From: Isochrysis galbana
Lineage: Eukaryota > Haptophyta > Isochrysidales > Isochrysidaceae
Direction: 5' to 3'
Length of the DNA stretch: 64,000 bases
Assembly (NCBI GenBank): GCA_018136815.1
Contig: CM030933.1
Coordinates: 4,442,597 to 4,506,596, forward strand
A program made the translations under genes and the position numbers. Below, piece after piece: positions 44,640 through 54,080 of this stretch; positions within the stretch are counted from its first letter, which is position 1; each line of letters begins with the position of its first letter. The notes under the pieces were generated by a model, which did no database searches, was not told the origin of the DNA, and saw nothing but the letters and a program-made list of their open reading frames with translations.

Positions 44640-45308
44640 TTAGCCCCCACTCTCGGGTAAGCCGGAAAGGTTATCCATCTTCGACCCTCTGGCGAGGAGC
44701 CCAGTTCGTCCGCCCGTAGTCGGGGGGACCTATCCCATAGTATGGTTTGAACATCAGAATCTATAGCCTCCATGAACCAGGCCGGGGGGGTGGACGTGGA
44801 CAGCCAATATCTTGGCGTTCCGTATATTATGAAGTTTACGAGTAGCGTCCTCCCATGAATGGAGAGGCTCTGAATCCCTTTCCACGCCGCGACTTTTTTC
44901 TTTAGCTTGGCGTAAAGCTTCTCCCAAAAGGAATCATTGTCGGGTCCCTCCCAGAATGGTACTCCTAGTATGGTTGCGTATTCTCCTTCACCTAGTGTTT
45001 TAAGGTAATCTAGTGCCACGGGGACTCGCGCTCCTGTAAGAGATCCCATGCGTATTAGTATACTCTTCCTTTTGTTCACTCTAGCCCCGGTGGCGGCTCC
45101 GTAGATGTCTAGAATCTGCATCGCCTTTCCTAATGACTCGAAAGAGTTCGCTAGAATTTGCGTATCGTCCGCGAATTGCGAAAGTCTCAGCTCTCTAGGC
45201 CCTATCGTGATTCCCCTCATCTCGGGATCGGCGTTGATTAAGCGCGTCAGGCCCTCGGCCACTAAGAGAAAGGCGAGGGGAGATAGCGGGCACCTCTGGC
45301 AAGCCATA
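44640..45308 (-). mobile_element. Non-LTR retrotransposon reverse transcriptase fragment
   Basis: On the minus strand: RCPLSPLAFLLVAEGLTRLI (motif 4 region), LSQFADDTQILANSFESL (catalytic FADD), GARVNKRKSILIRMG, then EGEYATILGVPFWEGP and KVAAWKGIQSLSIHGRTLLV. This is the palm and thumb of an L1-type reverse transcriptase. The upstream part is replaced by a retroelement head at 45308, so the copy is 5'-deleted and inactive. Confidence 0.85.
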
Positions 45309-45419
45309 AAGCATGCCAGGAGGTTGGGTGGTTCCTTCCCCCGCGGCAGGGTAGGAGTGGAGAGGGGGGGGGATCGTGCCCCCCGATGGCCGATGGGTGA
45401 ACCAAGTATAAACTAAGTG
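45309..45419 (-). repeat. Hairpin head joined to the RT fragment
   Basis: Minus strand from 45419: ACTTAGTTTATACTTGGTT, CACCCATCGGCCATCGGGGG, a GGAACCACCCAACCTCCTGG block, then directly the reverse-transcriptase sequence. Links the heads to the LINE family. Confidence 0.75.
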
Positions 45420-45922
45420 CTGGCAACTGGCAAATGACGAATGAGCATCTTTTAGTAAGAGTGCATGGCATATGGCATTAAGCTTTAGCAATGATTGCGG
45501 ATTGCGGTAGCATCGCGTATGCCAAGGAAGGGCTTACAAGCGCGAGACCGAGGGCAGGTGCATGCGAGCGTGGTGGGGTCGTCCGCCGCTAGCACTAACG
45601 GCTAGTAGTAGCTAGTACTACTAGCGCACTTGAAGAGCCCGAGAGAGCCCATGGCCTACGGCCACGGCACGGGCAAATTGCACCTTGTACATGCGATTGT
45701 GTTAGCCTTACCTACCTACTTGATAGCCCCACTGCAACACCTACTCCTATCGGCTATCCACAGCCTTGGCTGCCGCCGGCCGTCGACGCAGTAGGCCACC
45801 ACCACCACTAAGACCGCTGGTGTACGACCTGGCCGGCTAACATTACAAGGCAATTTGCCTTGCGCTTTAACCGCCATGCACCCATCGCGGGGTAACATCT
45901 CCGTCTTCAATGTGCGCACGCA
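45420..45922. other. Intergenic, nothing recognised
   Basis: Contains CTAGTAGTAGCTAGTACTACTAG palindromes (45600-45625). No gene seen. Confidence 0.5.
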
Positions 45923-48069
45923 CTATGTAGAATGTCGGTCGTCACCACGTGACGGCGGCGGCTCGCCGCCAGAGCCTAAGGCTAGTTCCGCCAATTCAGC
46001 ACGGCTCAATGAGCGCAATTGTGCTGCATCACCCACACCACGCGCCGCCGCCATCCGCAAATGGTCCACCACACTTCCTGGCCTCTCGGAACGCATGTGA
46101 AGCCCAGCGAGCACACGCGAGCCTGGCATCCGGGAAGACAACTCACGCGGTTGCGGGGCGGTACCGGCGGCCTGTGAAGAGCCATGACCTTCCACCATTT
46201 CAGTAGTTTCGGGCAGAAGGAGATCGTGAGGATCAGGCATTTCGTGAGGAGCGTACTCCGGGAGCGGCCGTGGCGGCGGAGGATGCTCGGTCGCGACAAA
46301 AGCGAGAGCGTGTGAGCGGGGCAGCGCATTGTAACGGATCTGCAACCATGGAAGAACGGCTCCGGCGTTGATTGCGCCAACGGCAGCAGTGCACGGAGCG
46401 GCCGGTGTACGCAAGGACGAGTTCCAGTCCCAAAAGCGCATAGGAGCTGCGCGGCAGCGCACCTGCTTGAAGCCAAGGCTTTCAATAGTTGCGACCCATT
46501 CGTGCAAGAAGACCTGCTCATCCCATCGTGTGCACTGAAGTATGGGCAGGGGAGGGGAATACGATCGAGGGAATCGGCCGATGCAAGACAGATTGACCAA
46601 CAAAAGACGCTAGTCTGAGTCAAAGCGAATCGAAGCTTGTGAAGTGTGGGGCAACGCTTCAAGCTCACCTTGCGGTCGACAGAGAGCGTCTCTACCACGA
46701 GGAGGAGACCAGGTATCGCCCAAGGGCCGAAGATTGACCGCTCTTGTTCAAGGCGCTCGAATGCCTCGCATGTTGAAGCATCGGCCACTTTTAGCCGTGG
46801 CGCAAGGAGTTCTCGTGCCTTCCTGACCATGGCTGTCCTCTGCTCGGGCTCGGGCACGTATGATAGCACCTAAGCACGGAAAAGCGGCGACCATTAGAGA
46901 TGTTTAGGCTGTAGGTAGGTGACAGTCTAACCTCGGGTGGGAGTGGATGTTGCAATCACACGGAACAAGTACGCCCCACGGGCAGATGGCTACCAGGCTC
47001 ATCACAATGACGTCAAAAGAAGCTGCAGGGAGTGACAAAAGGCGCCCCGCTGGGAAGGTCTCGTGCGGCTCGATCAGCGGGCTCGATCCGCTCTCTGTGA
47101 TGGATAGCTCGAGGAAGTTGCACAGATGCACCGTCGATGCACCCTCCTGAGGATGCAGATCCAATTCGGTGGCGTCCACGTCCTACAGCGCAAGCAATTC
47201 GCGATTAATCCCGAGATGTTGCGACGCGCATGCAACGTACAGCGCACAATGTGCCAAGCGGCGGTCGGCACCACACAGCGATGCACGCAGCTCATCTGAT
47301 GCATCAAATCAAGCTCGCTCCCAAAGAACTTTTCAGCATGGCGATCCAGCGCGCGAGCCAGGTAAATTCGCCTCCCGTTCCTTCTTGGTGTGGAGGATTG
47401 GCTCACCTCAAATGTTGCAAAAAGAGAACCGCACGATCCAACATCAAGCAGCTTCACTCGTCCGTCTCTGCTAGCTGCATCCTTGCGGAAGGCGGCCATC
47501 AGCTCGTCAGTCTCTTGCTCCGAGTGGGGGGTGCCTCGCAGCACTCGCGAGGCGTCGTTTGCCTGCCGGCGCCCCAGCTTCATTGCTCCACCGTGGAGCA
47601 CGTGGCGTGTCGCAACATCCGCGCACCAGTCGATCCCTTGCCTCACCCACTTGCGCGTCCCGATGTCCGTGGCAGCTGCTGCGTACTCGCGGAGCGCCTG
47701 CTCGTCTGCCCACACTCCCTCGGGCGCGCCCGCGGCCTCCGCCGTCCTCAGCTGCTTGTGTCTGCGCGTGATGACATCATAGATGCGTTTTGAGCCGTCG
47801 CGATACTCGCTGTCCGCGCGGAGCAGCTCCTGCATGTCCATCTTGCCGTGGAGGACCGCGTCGGCGAGAGTGCCGTTCATGCGGAGCGCCTGTCCCGCTC
47901 TCTCGCCGCTCTGCCTCGCCCAGCCGTTTGGGTGGGGCTGGGTGAGGGCGAGCTGGTCAAGCTGGGCGACCAGAGACGACGCGCGCGCGTCGGCGCTCTG
48001 GGGCGCCGCCCATGACGCGAGCGCGACCGAGAGCAGTCGCTGCAGGTGGAGCGACAGGTCGGCGTGCAT
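45923..48069 (-). CDS. BMT2/SAMTOR-like SAM-dependent methyltransferase
   Basis: Four exons, 48069-47407, 47182-46994, 46869-46669, 46609-45923, all phase 0, 579 aa. The N-terminal half (residues 70-190) matches the family's helical region (RIYDVITRRHKQLRTAE, DWCADVATRHVL). SAM-binding motif I is VKLLDVGSCGSLFATFE, followed across the intron by DVDATELDLHPQ and VHLCNFLEL. Then LPAASFDVIVMSL+VLSYVPEPEQR, ARELLAP, GLLLVVETLSVD and WVATIESLGFKQVRCR. In yeast Bmt2 modifies an adenine of 25S rRNA; in animals SAMTOR senses SAM for mTORC1. Which role applies is unknown. The Pro/Glu-rich C-terminal 130 residues are not part of the family core. Confidence 0.8.
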
Positions 48070-48304
48070 TCCCCACCCCCGCGCAGTACTGCGCAGACCA
48101 CATTGACGTGGAGAGAAAAATAGATTCGCACAAGCTAAGGTATTAGGTATTGATTGGTATTGAATAGGGCTCTCTGTTTGACCCTGAGCCCTGAGCGTAT
48201 GTTGTTATATAAGTGTCAGATCTACTCCCAGTGAAGGGGAGAGCGGAACGGAGCATTGTCACCGTCGTTGTCTCGTGAGCGCGCTAGCTTTATGATGTTC
48301 CCCT
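48070..48304. other. Upstream region of the methyltransferase gene
   Basis: Nothing recognised apart from the start of the next repeat. Confidence 0.4.
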
Positions 48305-48612
48305 TCAACTAACTTACTTTATACTTTATAGTTGGTTGCGATGGAGCGCGCCGGCGCGCCTCTCCCTCTCCTCTCCTTCGGGCCCCCCACACTCGACACT
48401 CGTATTCGCGTATTCGCCAACAAGACAGACGCTGCCAGAACGGCCCAAGCAGGCATGGGAAGACAGCCTAAAAAGAGGATAGACATAAACGAGATAAGAC
48501 CCGTTCATACTCTAGACCAAGACCAAGACGACGAACTAGTTCCGAGCGCAGAGCTACTTGGGACTGGACAGTCACTAAACTCAAACTGGGAGTGGCCCAC
48601 TCGATAGAAATA
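48305..48612 (+). mobile_element. Internally deleted LINE: head joined directly to ORF2 tail
   Basis: CAACTAACTTACTTTATACT..GTTGGTTG head, GCGATGGAGCGCGCCGGC and a frame MERAGAPLPLLSFGPP that runs on, in frame, into AGMGRQPKKRIDINEIRPVH. That second part is the C-terminal tail of the LINE ORF2 seen at 41355-41395. Hence the MERA head and the reverse-transcriptase ORF belong to one element family. Confidence 0.8.
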
Positions 48613-48853
48613 GAAATAGAAATCCCCGGGAAAGGCAAGTAGCTCGACAACAACCGAGACGAAAGACACACGAGAGCACCGTCAAAGGAACGCTCTCAAC
48701 AGACGTGCATCGACGGAGACAAGAGCCGGACACCCCAAAACAGATGAAACACGAAACACAGTAACGCATGCAACCAAAAAAAAGGTCTGCCCGGAAACCA
48801 GAAACGCCATTTCCATTTCGATGAAATTTGCGTCGCGCTCGGTGACATGAGGC
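48613..48853. other. Short intergenic, probably LINE 3' flank
   Basis: No feature recognised. Confidence 0.4.
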
Positions 48854-49080
48854 GTGATGTCGAGCGAGGCGATGCAGACCGAGGGCATCTCATCTCCTCG
48901 TGTCTTGGTCATTGGAGAGACGAGTGGAGTGGTCTCGTCGATGTTTCTTCTCGCCGGCGCTGATGTGGCGACATGTGACCTGTTTACGTCCGAAGTCGAC
49001 TACATTCATATTCCGCACTTCGACGGGGACGCAGCTCTCTTCCAAGACCTCAAGGCGCGGGACTTCTTCCGTTCCCGTTC
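48854..49080 (+). pseudogene. Phage-type cytosine methyltransferase, N-terminal fragment
   Basis: Encodes SPRVLVIGETSGVVSSMFLL, AGADVATCDLFTSEVDY and PHFDGDAALFQDL, the SAM-binding half of the domain seen at 880-720. It stops before the PPC motif, has a two-residue insertion (..DYIHIPHF..), and then runs into unrelated sequence. No start codon of its own is implied; it is a relic of a related retrotransposon. Confidence 0.8.
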
Positions 49081-49136
49081 TGCACCTGGGCCGGCATGGC
49101 CCTAGCTGGAGAGCGCTGCGTCTGCGCAGCGTCTGT

Positions 49137-49236
49137 CATATGTCGTGCTGGTCAGTCGGCGAGGTGGGGTGGGCGGGGAGAGTGGGTGGGAGCGAGGAGG
49201 CACGCTTCATGACCCTATCGTTTATAACGATAGTTG
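49137..49236 (-). repeat. Retroelement head, CTATCGTT-type hairpin
   Basis: Minus strand: CAACTATCGTTATAAACGAT..AGGGTCATGAAGCGTGCCTC. The stem CTATCGTT / AACGATAG pairs perfectly and differs from the AACTAAGT-type stems. A short frame with MKRASSLPPTLPAHP follows. Confidence 0.65.
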
Positions 49237-49500
49237 AGCGTCGAGGGTGCGAGGTGCGAGGAGATCGACGGGTCGGGAAAGCGACGTTGGGCCGTCGGGG
49301 TCGGGGTTCTCGGGGGTCGTTCGGGTTCGGGTTCGGGTTCGGGGGTGATGGTGATGGAGAGGGTGGGGAATGGGGATGTGCGGGGGTGTTGGTGTAGAGT
49401 GAGCTAATGTAAAGAGGGGTTACACGCACGCATAAAAAAACAAAAAATAAAGGTTTGCCCAAAATTTGCGTGCCTTGGCAACAAATTTTGACATCAAAAT

Positions 49501-49624
49501 TTAGGGTGCTCAAGATCAAGACTTTGGCGTATGCCAAGCGTCAGGCACGCAAATTTTGATATTTAGGGTGCTCAAGATCAAGACTTTGGCGTATGCCAAG
49601 CGTGGGGGTAATCGGAATCGGCGA
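49501..49624 (+). repeat. 62-bp tandem repeat
   Basis: TTAGGGTGCTCAAGATCAAG, then ACTTTGGCGTATGCCAAGCG starts at 49501 and again at 49563; the spacer in between repeats GGCA..CGCAAATTTTGA-like sequence. Confidence 0.85.
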
Positions 49625-49776
49625 CGTTGCCACACCGACATTAGCACTTAGCACAGCTGACACGTCTACAATAGATCTCAACTTACAACTTACAACTTTG
49701 ATCACTGAACCTTTTTAGGGGTTTATTGGGTTTTGTTTTCTCCTCCGCTGAAAGAGAGCGGCGGCGCGCCCGCGGG

Positions 49777-52711
49777 ATGGGGCCGCTGCGGCTGCAGGCC
49801 GCCCTTGCGCTGGCGCTGGGCGTCGCCGGGCACGAGGAGACTCGGCCGCCGTTCGAGCACGTCTGCATCCACGACCGGCTGCGCCCGCGCGTACCCACAC
49901 TCGTCCCGCAGCGCGGCGGCCTCTCCCAATCCGCCTCTCGCCGTGCGCTCTCAGAAGACTCTGGACTCCGTATCCTCTTCGAGGTAGAGCCGCTGGGCGC
50001 CGACGGGCAGCAGTGCACGCGGGTGGGGCAGGTCATCGACGTGGGAGAGAGCGGGGGCCCAGCGTGCACGCCGCAGTCGCAGGATGACTGCAGGTACACG
50101 TGTCAGGCCAAAGATGTGCTCTCGCCAGCAGCTGCAGAGCGCCTCACCGGCACCGTGCTGCCTGCGGTCGTCGACTGGTTCAAGGCAGCTTTCAAGCTGC
50201 GCGACTACATACCGCGCCCCGACCCGCTCACGGTCGATACGCGCCGCACGTGCGGCTTTGGGGGCCCTGTGCCCATCCCTGAAAGGCTCGGCTCACCGGG
50301 GGTCTCTGGAGCGGACGTGGTCATCCTGGTCACGTCGCGGCCCGTTGCGCCGGCCTCGTCTGCACTCGCATACGCTGGGGCGTGCCAGGAGGACCAAGGC
50401 ACCCCGCGCACCGACAGCCCCGCAGGCACGCCCTACACACCGCGAAGGCCGATTCTGGGGCACATCAACGTGGTGCCCTCCGTCGTGACCGAGCCCTCCG
50501 CGGCATCGTGGGAGAACCCCAAGCCAGTCGACCGGGTGCTCAAGCTGGTCATCCATGAGGTGATGCATGTGCTCGGATTCTCGCTCAGCAGGATCGAGCA
50601 GTGGCCCTGCCCAGCAGACCCCACTTTCAATCGCCACCGGCGCGGGTCTCTGGCGCTCCGTGCGTGCTCTAGTTCTCCCGACGGCCCTGCATCGGAAGAA
50701 GATGCCGCTCCGGTGGCAAATTTCGACCGCACGTTGAACGGAGTCACTTACACGGAGGTGGGCGTGCGCACACCCGCCGTCCTCGCGCGTGCACGATCGC
50801 ATTACGATTGCGTTTGTGGGGGAGACGGAGACGGGTTGACCGCCGGCTGCATCCAGTACATGCCGCTGGAGAATTCCGGCGGCGATGGTACCGCCGCGTC
50901 GCATTGGGAAAAGCGCACTATGGGCAACGAGATCATGAGCGGCACCCTGTCGTCCGACCTTGCGCCCATCTCGAACATCACTCTGGCATTGTTCGAGGAC
51001 TCGGGCTGGTTCGAGCCCAACTACGACGTGGCCGGCCCCGAATGCTACGTCCGTGCGCAATGGTGTACTGCAAGGCTGCGAAGCGCGGGAGAGGATGGCG
51101 GCTATGTGTTGCCAACAAAGCGAGCTGACGCTCCGGTCTTCCCGCAACGCGTACCCCTTCTGTGGGGGGCAGGGCGCGGCTGCTCCTTCGTGACTGGCTC
51201 TTGTGCGGGCGATGCATGGGACGTGGAAGGCTACTTTTGCGATGCGTCCGCCCCAGCAACTGGCGGCTGCACTGTGGGCCGCGTCTCGGTTGGCTATTGC
51301 TCTTATTCGACGTACAGCTCCTCGCTGCCGCCTCAATTCCAATACTTTGCAGGGATGCCCAATGTGGGTGGCAACGCAGCAGAGGATTTTTGTCCTATAT
51401 GGTCCAGCTACTCCAACTACCAATGCAGGTATGACACTGCCGACGCTCAAGCTGGCAACTACCGCGCATGCGTCCCGTGCGACGCCATCCATTCGTCCAA
51501 GAGAATTGATCCCATGGCGTGGAACTCTTCCACTTCTGCTTCAGGTATTATGATGACGCATCAGAGGCCTTCGCCAACGGGAAGGCGACAAATCGCGGTG
51601 AGAGTAGATGCGAGAACTGCCGTTGCTCGCTGTCGTCGTTGTACAATTCAGCTAGGCAAGAGGTGAGCGCGATCCGCATTGGGCCATTTGCTGACTACGC
51701 GGTATGTCCCGACGATGTTCGTGCTATAGGCATCCGGGAATCTGCACATCTAAGCTCCGTCGTCCGGTCCTTGTTGCGCTCCAGGTGCAGCCAGCATACG
51801 GATGCTACGAGGAACGCTGCTTATCAGGGACTAGACTACAGATGCGCGTCGGGGAGACTTGGTACGACTGCAACTCGCAACCTCAGCCAGGTGCGAGGCT
51901 CGAGCCCCTTCTCCCACCCCCCCACCCCCAAGGTGTATCTAGAAGAGCCGTCGTCCTCGCGCACTTTTCATTTCGCGCTTCCATCGCCACGTTCCACGCG
52001 TCCAACATGCCTCTGTGGGCATCCACTAGGAGGATGGTCCCGAGAACGCCTCGTATTTAGATCGCACGTAGACAGCATCGCGCACCGGAACCGATGAGGA
52101 TGCTCTATATCACGCTTCCCTTGTCGCTTTTTCCAACGCTTCCCTTGTCGCTTTTTCCAACAGGGATCATCCGTGTCACTGGCTGGACCGGTTACCTCAC
52201 CTGCCCTCCTGCCTCAATTGCCTGCTCCGAGGCAGCTGATCTTGGCTGGCCGCTCATTGAGTCCATCTCGCCACCGGCTGGCCCGGCTGCTGGAGGAACC
52301 GCTTTCACCATCACGGGATCATCGCTTGGAGCCAATGACACGACACTTCCCACGGTTTCAGTGTGTGGCGTGGCTGCGACGAACGTGCATACCTCTAATG
52401 CGAGCGGCATTCAAATTCTCTTGGCGACCACCTCGCCGTTTTTGAATGCCGAGACGGGTGCGGAGCGCACCGGCACCACGGCGTGCTCTGTGCGAGTGAG
52501 CCGATCGAATGGCCGCTACGGCGAGACATCCCTCGCCTTCTCGTACGTCGGTCCGCCCGGACCCCCACCTAGCCAGCCGCCAATCGACCTCGAGAACGGC
52601 TGGACCGCTGACGCCATCCTCTCGATGGGCTTGCGTATTTGGCCGTATGTCCTCACCGTGATCATTGGGCTGCTCACGTTGCACTGGGCCTACCAAGTGA
52701 GCGATTCATAG
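49777..52711 (+). CDS. Leishmanolysin-type (M8) zinc metallopeptidase with C-terminal TIG domain and membrane anchor
   Basis: Cell-surface or secreted protease. The ATG at 49777 starts a signal-peptide-like MGPLRLQAALALALGVAG. The catalytic motif HEVMHVLGFS lies near residue 260; the third zinc ligand is in SHWEKRTMGNEIMSG near residue 370, the pattern of gp63-like enzymes. A Cys-rich region follows. The main exon runs to about 51534. The frame then changes: YYDDASEAFANGKATNRGES and CENCRCSL follow after CTTCTGCTTCAG. Later exons include QPAYGCYEERCLSGTRLQ (about 51785-51890) and 52160-52711. That last exon carries an IPT/TIG-like Ig fold (ISPPAGPAAGGTAFTITGSS) and a final membrane helix (IWPYVLTVIIGLLTLHWAY). 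Internal splice sites after 51534 are not all resolved. Confidence 0.8.
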
Positions 52712-53549
52712 GTCTAGCCATGCTAGAGCAGCAGCTGTGGTCGCCCCCGTGCCGCCTACCCATGCTACGTGCCGCTCGTGCTGTGGTTTGCCTTGGACAC
52801 CGCCTTGAATCCGCCCTCAATCCGCCCATGATATGCACCATGCCACTCATTGTTCAACGTTCCTCTTGCTTGTCAATCAGATGGGTACACAGTTTATGTT
52901 GATGCGCCGGATGAGATACGCCGCAAAAGGCAGACTCGTTAGGGGGAGGCACGTCCTTGCGAATGCGAACATCGAGGTGCCGAGCTGCAACACAAGCACC
53001 GGTGCCGGGGCGAGTATGGTCAGCTAGCACGCGTGCCAACCCGAAAGATCGTGTTTCGTGTTAACGACCCCATGCAACCCTGGAGAGTAGTCTGCTTCAA
53101 TCAGCCGACTATCGCTTCGTATCTAGGGCAGTCAAACAATGATTTATGACCACTAACATGTTTGGGGGGGGCTGCATGCATTATTTTGACCGTTCTCCCA
53201 AGCCCAAGAAAAAACTCCTAGGGGGCTTACCTGCCGCCACGAAAAGTTGCCGAGGAAAATGGTGGGTTCCCCCCCCCCCCTCGCCCCCCCTCTCCACACT
53301 GTCGCATTCGCGAATCGACGCTCGTTAGGCTTCTCTTCGTCATTCGGTATTTATCGTTATCGTTATAATTCTCTCGTTCTCGTTCTCGGTCAAAAGCTTC
53401 ACTTGGATGCATGGGATCGGGGGTTGTGGAGCGCCCTCTCTCTTTCTCTCGAAAGAGAAGGGAAGTTTCCCCACCTTTCTTCCTCCCAGGCGCCTCGCAG
53501 ATAGGTTTAATTTGCTATCTCCCCTGCGGTTCTTTATCTGCTTCTGGGG
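52712..53549. other. Intergenic, nothing recognised
   Basis: No gene seen; C run at 53269-53281. Confidence 0.5.
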
Positions 53550-54080
53550 TGCGATCTGTTTCCGTCCGACGTTGACTACGTTCCGCACTTCGACGGAGAT
53601 GCCGATCTCGTCCAAGACCTTGGGTGGGACTTGATAATCGCGCACCCGCCGTGCACCTATCTCTCGAACGCTGGCTTGAGGTGGATCCACTCCAACCCGC
53701 AGCGTATGTCTGATACGATTTCGGCCGTCGCGCAATTTCGCCGTCGCTTGAACGCCAAGGCTCCGTTCCTGGCGGTGGAAAACCCGAAGATGCACCACTA
53801 CGCTAAGTCGCTACTCGGAGGTCTAGAAGCCACCCAATACGTCCATCCATGGCAACATGGAACGGGTCACACCAAAGCTACGGGGCTCTACCTTTCGGCT
53901 AGCCTTCCCCCGCTCGTGCCGACGTGCATTGTTCCTGGTCGCCAGCACGCAATGGCAAACCTTCCCATGTCCCCTCACCGTGGCTCGATGCGCAGCCGCA
54001 CCTACGTGTCCCAGAAGCAGCGCGTATCTTGTCTAGCTGTTTTGGAAAAGCGCCACAGCTTTACTTTCCACGTTAGATAG
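53550..54080 (+). pseudogene. Phage-type cytosine methyltransferase, catalytic fragment
   Basis: Begins abruptly inside the domain (CDLFPSDVDYVPHFDGDAD) and runs through motif IV LGWDLIIAHPPCTYLSNAGL, motif VI FLAVENPKMHHYAKSLLGGL, GTGHTKATGLYLSASLPPL and SPHRGSMRSRTYV. It then leaves the family and stops at 54080. The motif I half is missing. Roughly half the residues differ from the copy at 305-880, so this comes from another subfamily. It shares its FDGDA variant with the fragment at 48854 but overlaps it by about 25 codons, so the two are not halves of one gene. Confidence 0.85.

Larger units (their letters stand above)
49081..49776. other. Intergenic with head repeat and tandem repeat
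   Basis: Holds a minus-strand head (49236 leftwards), GTTCGGGTTCGGG repeats (49318-49342), and the 62-bp tandem repeat. No gene. Confidence 0.5.

Noticed and set aside
43910-44640. CRISPR-like array
   Set aside because: Only two identical 184-bp units with no variable spacers, in a eukaryotic intron-containing context.
50293-51492. Minus-strand 399-codon frame inside the peptidase gene
   Set aside because: Antisense of the M8 catalytic exon, which carries HEVMH and conserved cysteines on the plus strand.
48854-54080. One methyltransferase gene split by the peptidase gene
   Set aside because: The two fragments both contain the CDLF..VDY..PHFDGDA segment, so they overlap and must come from different copies.
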